From contig CAJUIY010000013.1 of NCBI GenBank assembly GCA_910586865.1, forward strand, positions 1-39,964: a stretch of DNA of 39,964 bases, read 5' to 3'. Position numbers and translations under genes: made by a program. This DNA is from an uncultured Bacilli bacterium. GTDB lineage: Bacteria > Bacillota_I > Bacilli_A > RF39 > UBA660. The notes beneath the pieces were generated by a model that saw nothing but the letters and a program-made list of their open reading frames with translations, searched no databases and was not told the origin of the DNA. Of the stretch, positions 25,476 to 34,051 are shown piece after piece (position 1 is the first letter of the stretch; every line of letters starts with the position of its first letter).

Positions 25476-25889
25476 GTACACAATTTTGTGCCAACTAAAG
25501 TTGTGTAATTCATAAGAAAGCTTAAATTTTGGTACAAATCGGTATATTTTAGCTATTAGAAATGGCCAATTTTGTATGACATTCGTAATACAAATAGGTA
25601 AATATAGCAAATATTTTAACTTTTTTCTTGATTTTCTGTCTTACAATTGTCATACAAAAATAAAAATGTCATACACGAAAATCCTTGTAAACTCGCCACT
25701 GGTGAGTTGTTGTCATACATCCTTATCCTGCTTAAAAGTGCTTCGGATTTTGGTACATTAAAAGCAAAAATATTTCATAGAAAAGTCATTAGAAATGTAC
25801 AATAAAACCTATGAAAGAAAATGTAAAGATGGTATAATCTAAATTAGAAATGAATTGAAATTTAATATTTTTAATGGGGAGGGCTGTAA
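25476..25889. other. Intergenic region after the recombinase with TGTCATACA motif array
   Basis: No gene is visible. TGTCATACA occurs three times in direct orientation (25648, 25667, 25711), once with one mismatch (TGTCTTACA, 25637) and once inverted (TGTATGACA, 25573). Copies at 25637 and 25648 are 11 bp apart, one helical turn. A hairpin ACTCGCC-act-GGTGAGT lies between the last two copies (about 25690-25707), and AAAATCC (about 25678) is mirrored by GGATTTT (about 25745). This resembles an array of protein binding sites, as at attachment sites or operators. Confidence 0.55.
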
Positions 25890-26939
25890 ATGAATAATGT
25901 TTTAGTAAAAGAAAACGTTAAAGCTGATGAAAAATTAATAAATAATATGTATGATGAAATAGCAAATATTATTTCTAATAATAAAGAAAAAATGGTATAT
26001 CAAATTAATGATACACTGGTTAATACTTATTTTTTGATTGGAAAAGTTATAGTAGAAAACGAACAAAAAGGTAATGTTCGTGCTGAATATGGAAAAGAAA
26101 TACTGAAGAAATTATCCAAAAAATTAACAGAAAAATTTGGCTCTGGATTCAGTAGATCAGGATTACAAAACATGAGATTATTTTATACTAAATATAAAAA
26201 TTGCCAACCACTGGTTAGCAAATTAAGTTGGAGCCATTATTGCTATTTGATTTATATTGAAGATGATGATGAAAGAGCTTTTTATGAAAAAGAATGCATT
26301 AATTCAAAATGGTCAAAAAGAGAGTTAAAAAGACAAATAGATTCATCTTTATTTCAAAGATTATTGTTATCAGAGGGAAATACCAATAAGAAAAAAGTAT
26401 ATGAATTATCTAGAAAAGGACATACAATTAGTACACCAACTGATATATTAAGAGAACCTTATGTTTTTGAATTTTTGGGTATTCCAGAGAATAAAAAATT
26501 ATTAGAAAGCGATTTAGAAAAATCTTTAATAAATCATTTATCAAGTTTTTTAATAGAACTTGGGAAAGGATTTATGTATGTTGGAAATCAAGTAAGAATT
26601 ACTTTAGATAATAATACTCATTATTACGTGGATTTAGTTTTTTATAATAAAATACTTAGATCTTATGTTTTGATTGATTTGAAAATGGATGATATGAAGC
26701 CTGAATATGCAGGGCAAATGAATATGTATATAAATTATTATAATAATGAAATTCGAGATGAATATGATAAAGAAACTATTGGCATAATCCTTTGTAAAGG
26801 AAAAAAATCAATCACGATGGAATATGCATTAGGAGGTCTATCAAATAATGTCTTTGCCTCTACTTATACATATTATATCCCTAACAAGGATGAACTTATT
26901 AATGAAGTTGAAAAAGTGTTAAATGAAAAAGATAGTTAA
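25890..26939 (+). CDS. PDDEXK nuclease, YhcG/DUF1016 family
   Basis: The protein has 349 aa. The N-terminal DUF1016 helical domain (20-160) includes GFSRSGLQNMRLFYTKY and LSWSHYCYLIYIEDDDERAFYEKE. The C-terminal nuclease domain (185-349) has Glu210, Asp248 (YYVDLVFY), and Asp263-x-Lys265 in VLIDLKMDDMKPEYAGQMNMY, with Asp replacing the usual Glu of the ExK motif. The family is widespread on mobile elements and near defence genes, and its exact role is not firmly established. The start has GGGGAGGG upstream. It is followed 30 bases later by a histidine phosphatase gene, so an operon is likely. Confidence 0.9.
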   Translation: MNNVLVKENVKADEKLINNMYDEIANIISNNKEKMVYQINDTLVNTYFLIGKVIVENEQKGNVRAEYGKEILKKLSKKLTEKFGSGFSRSGLQNMRLFYTKYKNCQPLVSKLSWSHYCYLIYIEDDDERAFYEKECINSKWSKRELKRQIDSSLFQRLLLSEGNTNKKKVYELSRKGHTISTPTDILREPYVFEFLGIPENKKLLESDLEKSLINHLSSFLIELGKGFMYVGNQVRITLDNNTHYYVDLVFYNKILRSYVLIDLKMDDMKPEYAGQMNMYINYYNNEIRDEYDKETIGIILCKGKKSITMEYALGGLSNNVFASTYTYYIPNKDELINEVEKVLNEKDS

Positions 26940-26969
26940 ATAATAATTTGAAAGGACGTGTAATCTGTT

Positions 26970-27596
26970 GTGACTACTATATATTTAATAAGACATTCAA
27001 AACCACTAAAAGTTAATAATAATTTAAATAGCGATAATTTACAAATCCAAAACGAAAAATCATCTCTTTCAATAGAAGGTGAACAAATAGCTCATAATAA
27101 ATTATGCCAAAAAGAATTTGATTCCATTGATGTTTTATTCTCATCGAACTATGTTAGAGCAATACAAACGTCAAAATACATATCAACTAAAAATGATTTA
27201 GAAATAAATATTGTTAGTACGTTGGGAGAAAGAAAATTTGGTATTAATTCGTGGGACGAATTACCAGAGAACTTTGGAAGAAAACAATTTTTAGATGAAA
27301 ATTATAAGATAGGCGATGGCGAAAGTCAAAAAGAAGTAAGAAATAGGATGTATTCTACTATTATGAAAATATTAAATGAAAATAAGAATAAAAGAATTGT
27401 TATTGTAAGTCATGCAACAGCTATATCATATTTATTAAAAAAATGGTGTAACATTCAAATTATAGATGATAAATTAAGATATAGTTTTAACAATAAGATA
27501 TTATTAGATGGTTATTTTGATTATTGTGAAACTTTTAAATTAGATTTTGATGATGAAAATGAGTTATTAGATATTCAAAATATAGGACACAATTAA
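26970..27596 (+). CDS. Histidine phosphatase superfamily protein
   Basis: The protein has 208 aa. The catalytic RHS motif is at residues 7-10 (LIRHSKP, His9). A second Arg occurs in SNYVRAIQTSKYIS, an acidic residue in LGERKFG, and the second His in VIVSHATAISYLL. These give the full set of active-site residues. The branch contains phosphoglycerate mutase-like and phosphatase enzymes, and the substrate cannot be told. It starts at GTG 26970, with AAAGGA about 13 bases upstream. It is co-oriented with the DUF1016 nuclease and probably co-transcribed. Confidence 0.85.
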   Translation: MTTIYLIRHSKPLKVNNNLNSDNLQIQNEKSSLSIEGEQIAHNKLCQKEFDSIDVLFSSNYVRAIQTSKYISTKNDLEINIVSTLGERKFGINSWDELPENFGRKQFLDENYKIGDGESQKEVRNRMYSTIMKILNENKNKRIVIVSHATAISYLLKKWCNIQIIDDKLRYSFNNKILLDGYFDYCETFKLDFDDENELLDIQNIGHN

Positions 27597-27676
27597 AAGA
27601 AATTTGTACCAATATTGATGGTATTTATAAGTAAACTAAGAATGGTAATTTTAATTAATTAAATCATATGTTTTAT

Positions 27677-27705
27677 TTGTAAGAATATATAGAAGATGTT
27701 ATAAT
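27677..27705 (+). promoter_or_regulatory. Strong promoter of the structured RNA region
   Basis: TTGTAA (27677-27682), 17 bp, then TG-T-TATAAT (27697-27705), an extended -10. The start would be near 27712, a few bases before the first long hairpin. Confidence 0.65.
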
Positions 27706-27711
27706 TATTTT

Positions 27712-27872
27712 AGAAATTAACCTTAATGCGAATTTCCAAACGTGGTTTACTCACGCACCATTGAGGTTAAAAGTCGCACTTTTACGGCTTTGATATAAAT
27801 CTATAATTATTGTTAATTTTAATAAAGCTTTGCTCCCTTGTTTTGATGCTTAACGTCAAAACATATAGGGAG
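27712..27872 (+). ncRNA. Structured RNA or leader with three strong hairpins
   Basis: Hairpin 1: TTAACCTTAATG (27717-27728) pairs over 12 bp (one G-U) with 27759-27770, enclosing CGTG/CACG. Hairpin 2: AAAGTCG (27770-27776) with CGGCTTT (27785-27791). Hairpin 3: CTCCCT (27833-27838) with AGGGAG (27867-27872), plus GTTTTGATG (27840-27848) with 27854-27862. A good promoter sits immediately upstream and the next ORF starts at 27944 after GGAGG. It could be a free small RNA or a cis-regulatory leader of that ORF. I recognise no known RNA family. Pairings were read by eye. Confidence 0.5.
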
Positions 27873-27943
27873 TTAGGATTTATGTCTTTTATTTTAGATT
27901 ATTGAAATTTAATAGTACAATAATTTTTGGAGGTAAATATATA

Positions 27944-28342
27944 ATGAATACAGTTTGTAATCAAGATGCAATAACACTTGCACTTATTTATAATTATGAG
28001 GCAACACATTCAATTTCAATGATGTTAAAGCATAGTCAAATTAAAGACTTTGCAGAAGAAATTAATTTGAATCTTCAACAACTTGGCAAAGAAATATGGC
28101 CAATAGAAAATTTAGATTTAATTTATTTTAACAGTCAAGATGAAGATGACAATTGGTATTCAATATTAAAACCTGATCTTGATATTGAAGATGTTAAACA
28201 TAATTATGTATATAGAGGGTCATTTGAACTTTGGCAAGCATCTACAATGCCTAATGCATTGGAAAAACTTAATATTGAGTATGTAAATGGGAAAATGCAA
28301 AAAATAGAAAAAGAAAGACAGAAACATTTATCTTTAGTATGA
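27944..28342 (+). CDS. Orphan protein downstream of the structured RNA (132 aa)
   Basis: It starts at ATG 27944 after GGAGG; the longer frame starts at a TTG without a site. It begins MNTVCNQDAITLALIYNYEA, is soluble and acidic overall, and has a basic Lys/Glu-rich C-terminal helix (KMQKIEKERQKH). No family is recognised. It is part of the accessory block between the phosphatase and the second small paralog. Confidence 0.6.
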   Translation: MNTVCNQDAITLALIYNYEATHSISMMLKHSQIKDFAEEINLNLQQLGKEIWPIENLDLIYFNSQDEDDNWYSILKPDLDIEDVKHNYVYRGSFELWQASTMPNALEKLNIEYVNGKMQKIEKERQKHLSLV

Positions 28343-28414
28343 CCATTAAACCAAGATAGTATTTCAAATAAATATTAACAGAATAGATTTAGCAAAAAAT
28401 ATTAATGTTCACAA

Positions 28415-28522
28415 ATGGTGCAGAACCCTATTAGCAAACGCACCATGAAGAATCTGCCCGAACTTTTATAGTTTTGAGCTTAATGATAAATATCAATTCT
28501 AAAAATGGAATTGATTTTTTGT
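28415..28522 (+). promoter_or_regulatory. Leader with ATGGTGC hairpin and terminator before the second paralog
   Basis: ATGGTGC (28415-28421) pairs with GCACCAT (28440-28446) around a loop containing GAACCCT. Further on, ATCAATTC (28492-28499) pairs perfectly with GAATTGAT (28508-28515), followed by TTTTT and GTTTT: an intrinsic terminator ending 29 bases before the start codon at 28551. The hairpin resembles the one at 2309-2363, which also combines ATGGTGCA, GAACCCT and GCACCAT. This may be an attenuated leader or the end of a small RNA. Confidence 0.55.
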
Positions 28523-28550
28523 TTTGCAAGAAAGTGAGGAGATTCTTAAA

Positions 28551-28826
28551 ATGGTAATAATAAAGTATGAAAAAATAGAAATGGAAGAAGCACTTAAAAA
28601 TAAGATAGAGTTTATTTGTGGTTTTTGTAATACTAGCCCTATTATTTATAATGGTAGTATTAAGATGATAGAACATACAAATTTACAATATATAGAACCC
28701 CATAGAATTATTATTAAAGGTATTACCTTTCTAGCATTTAACTATGAAAATACTATTTATATAGAAAACTTGAATAATGCTATTACGATTAACAATTTAG
28801 AACAATATATTAAATCAATAAATTGA
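28551..28826 (+). CDS. Small element protein, paralog of the protein at 23314
   Basis: The protein has 91 aa from ATG 28551, with GAGGAG about ten bases upstream. It shares with the 23314 protein the pattern NGSIK/I...YIEPHRxxIKGxTxLxFN and the final LExxIK, with the same length. No family is recognised. The two copies bracket the second recombinase and its cargo, so duplication within the element or two merged elements are both possible. An intrinsic terminator lies directly before it, as with the other copy. Confidence 0.65.
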   Translation: MVIIKYEKIEMEEALKNKIEFICGFCNTSPIIYNGSIKMIEHTNLQYIEPHRIIIKGITFLAFNYENTIYIENLNNAITINNLEQYIKSIN

Positions 28827-28949
28827 TAAAAGATTATAAATTCCTTTTCTATTATTTACCTGTGTGTTAAACAATAAAAAAAGAAATTGCACAAATTTTG
28901 CATACTTTTTGAATGAAATTTGCAATATTTTTTCCTAGACATTGCATAC

Positions 28950-29815
28950 TCACTTTGTTAATATGGTAATGTAATCGTGATAATAATCAATTTCAACAGT
29001 AATGGGACTCATTCTAGTATTACATTTATTATATATAAATAATTTATTATTCTTAAGAGTTTCATCAGTTATTTTCCAAAATTTGTTTCTAGGGACTAAT
29101 CCTTCCAATCGACATTTAGGTCAAATAATTAAAAAAGTCAAAATTAGTTTTTCCATTTAAGTAAGTCTCTTTTGGGTCCTACTTTTTTCCTTTGAAGTTA
29201 TATATATCATTCTATCATATAATTTACTAGATTTGTCATAAAAAAATATAACTTCCAAAAGATTTAAAACCTTCAGGAAGTAAATGTCCAGGAATTTTGT
29301 GATAAATCCAAAAACAGTCTTTCTTTCTTCATGATATTCATTATTTTTTATGGTCATTATAATGAAAAGTTACCTTATTGCTATTATAATTAGTGATTCT
29401 ATTCGAAACCATAGCTGGTCTAGAACAGTATCTAGTAAGATACCTAATAAGTTCTTCAATCGATTTAAATTTATGACTCACTCTTCTAACTTATTATTTA
29501 CATAAAAATCGTTTTTGTATTCTAAATACATCTGATTCTTAGTTTGTTTCAACCTATCTTTTTTAAATTATTTTTCCATCTTCTCTAAAAATAATTTTAT
29601 GAATCTCTTAGAAAGAGCAGGATAGTGAAAATAATGGAATTTCTTAAAATTACTCTTTTTTTAACAACATATCCTACGATAATAACATGAATAAGAAAAT
29701 TAAAGTTAGGAAACATACCAAATGTGTGAAATGAGGCAAAGAAACTAGGGAGTATTTATGGTGATATTTTCTAGATTTTTAATGCATTAGAAAACCATGT
29801 GGTAGTACTTCTTAT
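28950..29815 (-). pseudogene. Decayed IS91-family (Y2/HUH) transposase
   Basis: Minus-strand translation, switching frames, recovers pieces of an IS91-like transposase in the right order. FASFHTFGMFPNFNFLIHVI (near 29680-29735) is the HUH region, with the first His of HxH changed to Leu. HYFHYPALSKRF follows near 29620. KNQMYLEYKNDFYVNN leads to SIEELIRYLTRYCSRPAM and VSNRITNYNSNKVTFHYND (29350-29560), then EERKTVFGFITKFLDIYF. A C-terminal NKLFIYNKCNTRMSP ends at TGA 28952-28950. Several frameshifts and stops make it non-functional. It fills the 1.1-kb gap between the accessory block and 29911. Confidence 0.75.
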
Positions 29816-29910
29816 AATGATTAATTACTAATTTTTTTGTCTTTTTGATATAAAATTTTATGGGAGTTGAAAGAAGGTGTGGTAAAATGAAGGAGAAAGG
29901 AGTTTTAAAA

Positions 29911-30723
29911 ATGAGTAGAGAATTAAATTACCCAATTAAATATGCGGTATTAGAACTTAAGGAAAAAGGAGGATATTTAGTTGGATATAAAGGTATTACT
30001 CAAGGTTTTATTGTATCAAAATGTTATGTAATAAGAAGTAATAGGGCATATAATTCTGATGGGAGTAAGGATTTAACACATATAGTTGTTTTCCCTTTTA
30101 AAGATATTTCGTTCTTTAAAAAATCCTTTAGAAATGGTGCTCAAAATATTGGAGATAATAGCATACATTCTTATGATGGGCACAATGATTCCTATTTGAC
30201 GGATGTAGTTACAGTGTTATTTAATTCCTATGAACCAGCAAAAGTTGTGGCAGAACAAAAAAATGAAAAGCATAGACAAAATTTAGATTGGAACGAACGG
30301 TCTAAGACATTAACATCGGAGTTTGAACAAAGCTTAGAATTATGTTATTTATTCGAACAACTTGTATTAGATGCAACTAAAGATATGAAGATAACAGAGC
30401 ATTTATTCTCTAATAATCAGGATTTTTTTGATAGGAAAACACGAGAAAGATATCACGCTATTTTAGAAGAAACAATAAGAAAGTACGTTAATAATCCTAG
30501 TGACTTTTATACTCAGTTGGCTTCTTCCCTATTGCCAGAAGAGAGAGAACATTTAATGAACTCACTAGAAGATAGAGGTTGTGATAATTGCACAAGTGGA
30601 AGTTGTAAAGTTGAATCTTATGAAAAAGTAGGATTAGATGAATTTGGAAACTCACAAGGTAGTAGTTGTTTAGGCTGGCAGAATGCTGAACTGATTGGAA
30701 GACAGTTAGTAAAAAAATTATAA
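29911..30723 (+). CDS. Orphan protein with C-terminal Cys cluster (270 aa)
   Basis: It starts at ATG 29911 after AAAGGAG. The N-terminal 110 residues look like a compact alpha/beta domain (YAVLELKEKGGYLVGYKG; THIVVFPFKD). A helical middle follows. The C-terminal cluster has Cys224, Cys227, Cys232 and Cys253 (CDNCTSGSCKVE ... SSCLGWQNAELIGRQ), suited to bind zinc or an iron-sulfur cluster. No family is recognised and no partner genes are adjacent. It sits next to the transposase fossil, so horizontal origin is possible. Confidence 0.65.
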   Translation: MSRELNYPIKYAVLELKEKGGYLVGYKGITQGFIVSKCYVIRSNRAYNSDGSKDLTHIVVFPFKDISFFKKSFRNGAQNIGDNSIHSYDGHNDSYLTDVVTVLFNSYEPAKVVAEQKNEKHRQNLDWNERSKTLTSEFEQSLELCYLFEQLVLDATKDMKITEHLFSNNQDFFDRKTRERYHAILEETIRKYVNNPSDFYTQLASSLLPEEREHLMNSLEDRGCDNCTSGSCKVESYEKVGLDEFGNSQGSSCLGWQNAELIGRQLVKKL

Positions 30724-30823
30724 AGAATTATATCAACAAAAAAATCGAGGTTTCATTTTTCAAGTTTTATATGTTTAACTCTAATTATTATATTTTAAGG
30801 AATAAAGAAAAAGTATCTATCTT

Positions 30824-31234
30824 TTATTTCTTTATTTTACTTATAACAGGTGCATCTTTAAGTTCTCCTTGATATCCAATATGTTGAAGATATTGTTTAT
30901 ATAATGCTATTTTCATTAATTCATTTAATTTATATTTACTGGTAGTAGTTGTTTTGATTTGATTTACTATGGCATATTCTTCTTCTACTTTTTTATTTAA
31001 GATAACAGATAACTCTTGCGGATGATATAACTGGTAATACGAGTGGTAATCGATAATTGCACCAATACACAAGTCAATCACTTGATTCGTTTCTCTATGA
31101 TAGCTATAGGAATGATAGAATTTTTCATCAAAATAACAATTACATAAAGAAGTGATAGAATACAATTCTGGTAGTATACTAGCAATATATTTAGTATGGG
31201 TATGACATCGTTGTAACATTTCATTATGTTGCAT
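30824..31234 (-). CDS. Hypothetical protein (136 aa)
   Basis: A helical soluble protein rich in Tyr, His and Lys, with no recognised family. The start is uncertain: ATG 31234 has no clear ribosome binding site and the frame stays open for a few codons upstream. It follows the next minus-strand gene by about 31 bases and is probably co-transcribed with it. Confidence 0.5.
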   Translation of the reverse strand: MQHNEMLQRCHTHTKYIASILPELYSITSLCNCYFDEKFYHSYSYHRETNQVIDLCIGAIIDYHSYYQLYHPQELSVILNKKVEEEYAIVNQIKTTTTSKYKLNELMKIALYKQYLQHIGYQGELKDAPVISKIKK

Positions 31235-31265
31235 ATAATAAGTTAAAACATGATTCTTTTTAAAA

Positions 31266-31703
31266 TTATTTTGCTAGTAAAAATTCAAATTTACCATATT
31301 TTTCACTCTCTATTATATATTTATCTTTTCCATTATAAGTGATATCTTGAATGATAGGAGAATGGAGAAACGTTTCTATTGTTTCTCTATTTTTATTTGG
31401 ATCTTCTAAATTTCCCAGTGTACGAATAACATCTCGAATTTCATTTGTCATATCATAATGATATTTTTCTAATAGTTCAAAAAAGAACTGGTAATCTTCA
31501 GAAGTGTAGATATATTCATTCTTTAGTGCTAGTACTTTATTAATTGGTAGTGAATTTCCAATAAATGTAAAATTTTCATTTGTATAAGCTAAGTACTCTT
31601 CTAAAATAGCTTTTGCTTTTTTTGAATTTGCTGTTATTCCATCTTTTTCATAATGTTTGAATAAATCTTCTAAACAATCATCTAATCCTTCTATCATTTT
31701 CAT
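31266..31703 (-). CDS. Hypothetical protein (145 aa)
   Basis: It starts at ATG 31703 with AAAGGACG about 13 bases upstream and a strong promoter. The protein is acidic and helical (MKMIEGLDDCLEDLFKHYEK start) with a C-terminal beta strand pair (YIIESEKYGKFEFLLAK). No family is recognised. It is probably the first gene of a two-gene transcript with the 136-aa protein downstream. Confidence 0.6.
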   Translation of the reverse strand: MKMIEGLDDCLEDLFKHYEKDGITANSKKAKAILEEYLAYTNENFTFIGNSLPINKVLALKNEYIYTSEDYQFFFELLEKYHYDMTNEIRDVIRTLGNLEDPNKNRETIETFLHSPIIQDITYNGKDKYIIESEKYGKFEFLLAK

Positions 31704-31738
31704 ATATAGTATACATCGTCCTTTCTTTGCAGATATGT

Positions 31739-31767
31739 ATTATACCATAAAATAACGGTAATGTCAT
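31739..31767 (-). promoter_or_regulatory. Promoter of the 31703 gene
   Basis: On the minus strand, ATGACA (31767-31762), 17 bp, then TGG-TATAAT with the -10 at 31744-31739. Confidence 0.65.
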
Positions 31768-32106
31768 AATATTTTTATTAGCTTTATCAATGAATATCTT
31801 GAAAATAGAAAATAAGTTTCCTTCTTAGAAAGACTATTTTCAAATTAAATAATATGTAAATTAATTAACAGTGTCTTATAAATTACTTAGCAAAGCATCC
31901 CTGCTTCTTTAAATAATATGATAATTCTCTATTCTTATTGTAAGGGATGATATGAATAAGAGTCATTACGTTTCTCAGGAAGGTTTTTCTTTTTGTTTTC
32001 TACCTGTCTAAAGAAAAAAATTAAAGACATCATTTAAATTTATTACAAAAGCCATAGAAATAGACTATTAGGATACAAACGGTTTAGAACTTAATGACAA
32101 AAGAAG
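31768..32106. other. AT-rich intergenic region between divergent genes
   Basis: I see no gene. The only structure is a pair of GAAAATA/TATTTTC arms near 31800-31852 and short dyads. Both flanking genes have promoters at its edges. Confidence 0.4.
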
Positions 32107-32135
32107 ATAACAAATAAAGAAAATAATGTTATAAT
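32107..32135 (+). promoter_or_regulatory. Promoter of the 32159 gene
   Basis: ATAACA (32107-32112), 17 bp, then TG-T-TATAAT with the -10 at 32130-32135. Confidence 0.55.
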
Positions 32136-32158
32136 ATTCAGTAAATGGAGGGTTAGGT

Positions 32159-34051
32159 ATGGATATATATGATAGATTATATTATGATATATGCGAAGTC
32201 TTATATCCTGGAGTACAATGTAGTTTTTGGAATCAAAATTGTGGAATGGTAAAAATTTATACGAAAGATTATGTTGTCACTTTTAATTTTAATACCCAAG
32301 AAGAAAGTAAGATAATAAAACAATTAGCTATGGTATCTTTTCATAATGGGGTGGGGAGTAATCTTTATGATTTTCTCAAAAAAGTAAAAGATGCCAATTT
32401 ATCAATATCTTTTTATGATAATGAAGTAATAGAAAGAGATATTAGTAAGTATATCTATGAAGTTTCGAAAATAATAATTAGTGACTCTATGATTGATAAT
32501 TCTTGTATAGAAGTAATAAAAAAATATCTTCCTCATGTAAAAGAGATAGAGTTTAATCATTGTCAAATGGATTCTAATTGTTCTTTTGAAAATGTGCATG
32601 CATGCTTATCCTTTGAGGATAGTGTAATAGAAAATATAAGAAGTTTTCATCAATGTGAAGCGGATTTATCCTTTTTGAGAGTAAAAATAAACAAGATTTC
32701 TCCAACAATGTTTTTATCTAGAAAAATAGAAATAAAATCGATTTGTAAGCAACCGGATATTAATGTATATGAACTATTCTTAAAATGTCATTTTAAAGAA
32801 CTAAAACAATTAGAAATTGGTAATCAGGATATTAAAGATTCCTTTGAAAATAGCTTTCTTTATTTCCCTTTTGCGGCACCTAAATTAGAAGAGGTTACCA
32901 TTAGTGGTAAGGTGAAAGACTTAAACTTCTTAACAGAATTTAAATATTTAAGAGAAATTTTTGTGCACGCTACGGAAGATGAACTAGGACTTGGAACTGC
33001 TGTAGTGACAGATTATCATGAAAGAGAAAAGATAATAGAAAGAAATAAAAAGGCCTATCAAATTAGAAAAATATCAAATCCTAATGAAGATGACCAATAT
33101 CTAATAGGAGAATTAGAAATAGAAAGAATTCTAAAACTTTGTCAATTTCACTCCTTTCTAGCTATCCCAAAAGAAGAGGCATTGAATATGCTAGATGAAC
33201 AAATTCTACACTCACTATCTATGAAAGTAGGTAATGTTGTTAAAACATATTATGAATATGAGAATGGTAGTTTATTTTTTAAAAAAGCACCTAAGGATTT
33301 GGATGTTTACTTTGGCAAAAAGTCACAATATCGAATTTTTAATCATTTCTTATACGAATATGAAGAACAAAGGAATAAAATAGTAAGAACAAAAGATTTT
33401 ATTTATCGGCAAGATGGTATACCAATTATTTTTCACCATAGAAAAAATCAGACTTCTCAAATAGAAGAACCCATTCGATTTATGAGGGAGAAAAAAATTG
33501 GAAGGAATGATAATAAAAGCTATAATTATGACTTCTTTTTAGAATACTTAAAAGAGTATCAAGAAGAAGATATGCCTATTGAATGTTTTATCGATATGTT
33601 GGAAGAAGTATTTCCACTGGACATTGCAGAAATGCAAAACTTATTAAAAGATTTAGAAGGAGCAGAAGAATTAAAGAAGGTATTCTCCCAATATCATAGA
33701 TTTAGACAAATAAAAAAAGAGATAAAAGAAAAACAAAATGGTTATCGAGAATCCTTAATGAATCTCATAGAAGAAAACTATTCTTTCTTTACATTCCAAG
33801 AAAAAGTATATTTATATACCCACCACATGGATAATGTAATTAACTCAAATTCTAGTTTAACAGAGGTAATACATAAGAAATTTGATAAGTGGATAGAAGA
33901 GGAAGAAAAAGTCTTAGAGAGTATTCATCAGAAAACAAATGGTTTATATTCTAAATATCAACAGTACATGAAATTAACTAATAAAAATTATCATTCAAAA
34001 ACACCAGATATAGAAGTAAAAAAATCCTATATTAAAAAGATAAAATGGTAA
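32159..34051 (+). CDS. Large orphan protein with weak leucine-rich-repeat-like middle (630 aa)
   Basis: There is no signal peptide or membrane segment, so it is cytoplasmic. Residues 95-280 contain several LxxLxI-type strands (VKEIEFNHCQMD; LKQLEIGNQDIKD; LEEVTISGKVKDLNFL), suggestive of an irregular leucine-rich repeat. The C-terminal 200 residues are charged and helical, with a coiled-coil tendency, and end in a basic tail. GGAGGG lies before the ATG. No homologous family is recognised and no enzymatic motif is seen. It is a single gene with an extended -10 promoter. Confidence 0.65.
   Translation: MDIYDRLYYDICEVLYPGVQCSFWNQNCGMVKIYTKDYVVTFNFNTQEESKIIKQLAMVSFHNGVGSNLYDFLKKVKDANLSISFYDNEVIERDISKYIYEVSKIIISDSMIDNSCIEVIKKYLPHVKEIEFNHCQMDSNCSFENVHACLSFEDSVIENIRSFHQCEADLSFLRVKINKISPTMFLSRKIEIKSICKQPDINVYELFLKCHFKELKQLEIGNQDIKDSFENSFLYFPFAAPKLEEVTISGKVKDLNFLTEFKYLREIFVHATEDELGLGTAVVTDYHEREKIIERNKKAYQIRKISNPNEDDQYLIGELEIERILKLCQFHSFLAIPKEEALNMLDEQILHSLSMKVGNVVKTYYEYENGSLFFKKAPKDLDVYFGKKSQYRIFNHFLYEYEEQRNKIVRTKDFIYRQDGIPIIFHHRKNQTSQIEEPIRFMREKKIGRNDNKSYNYDFFLEYLKEYQEEDMPIECFIDMLEEVFPLDIAEMQNLLKDLEGAEELKKVFSQYHRFRQIKKEIKEKQNGYRESLMNLIEENYSFFTFQEKVYLYTHHMDNVINSNSSLTEVIHKKFDKWIEEEEKVLESIHQKTNGLYSKYQQYMKLTNKNYHSKTPDIEVKKSYIKKIKW

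Noticed and set aside
23261..27724. 12-base inverted match AAGGTTAATTTC (23261) and GAAATTAACCTT (27713).
   Set aside because: The first copy is part of the tRNA-Leu terminator stem and the second part of hairpin 1; in DNA this AT-rich a 12-mer match is weak evidence for element ends.
29157..29357. 66-aa minus-strand ORF as an independent gene.
   Set aside because: It matches the middle of the decayed Y2 transposase, with neighbouring pieces in other frames.
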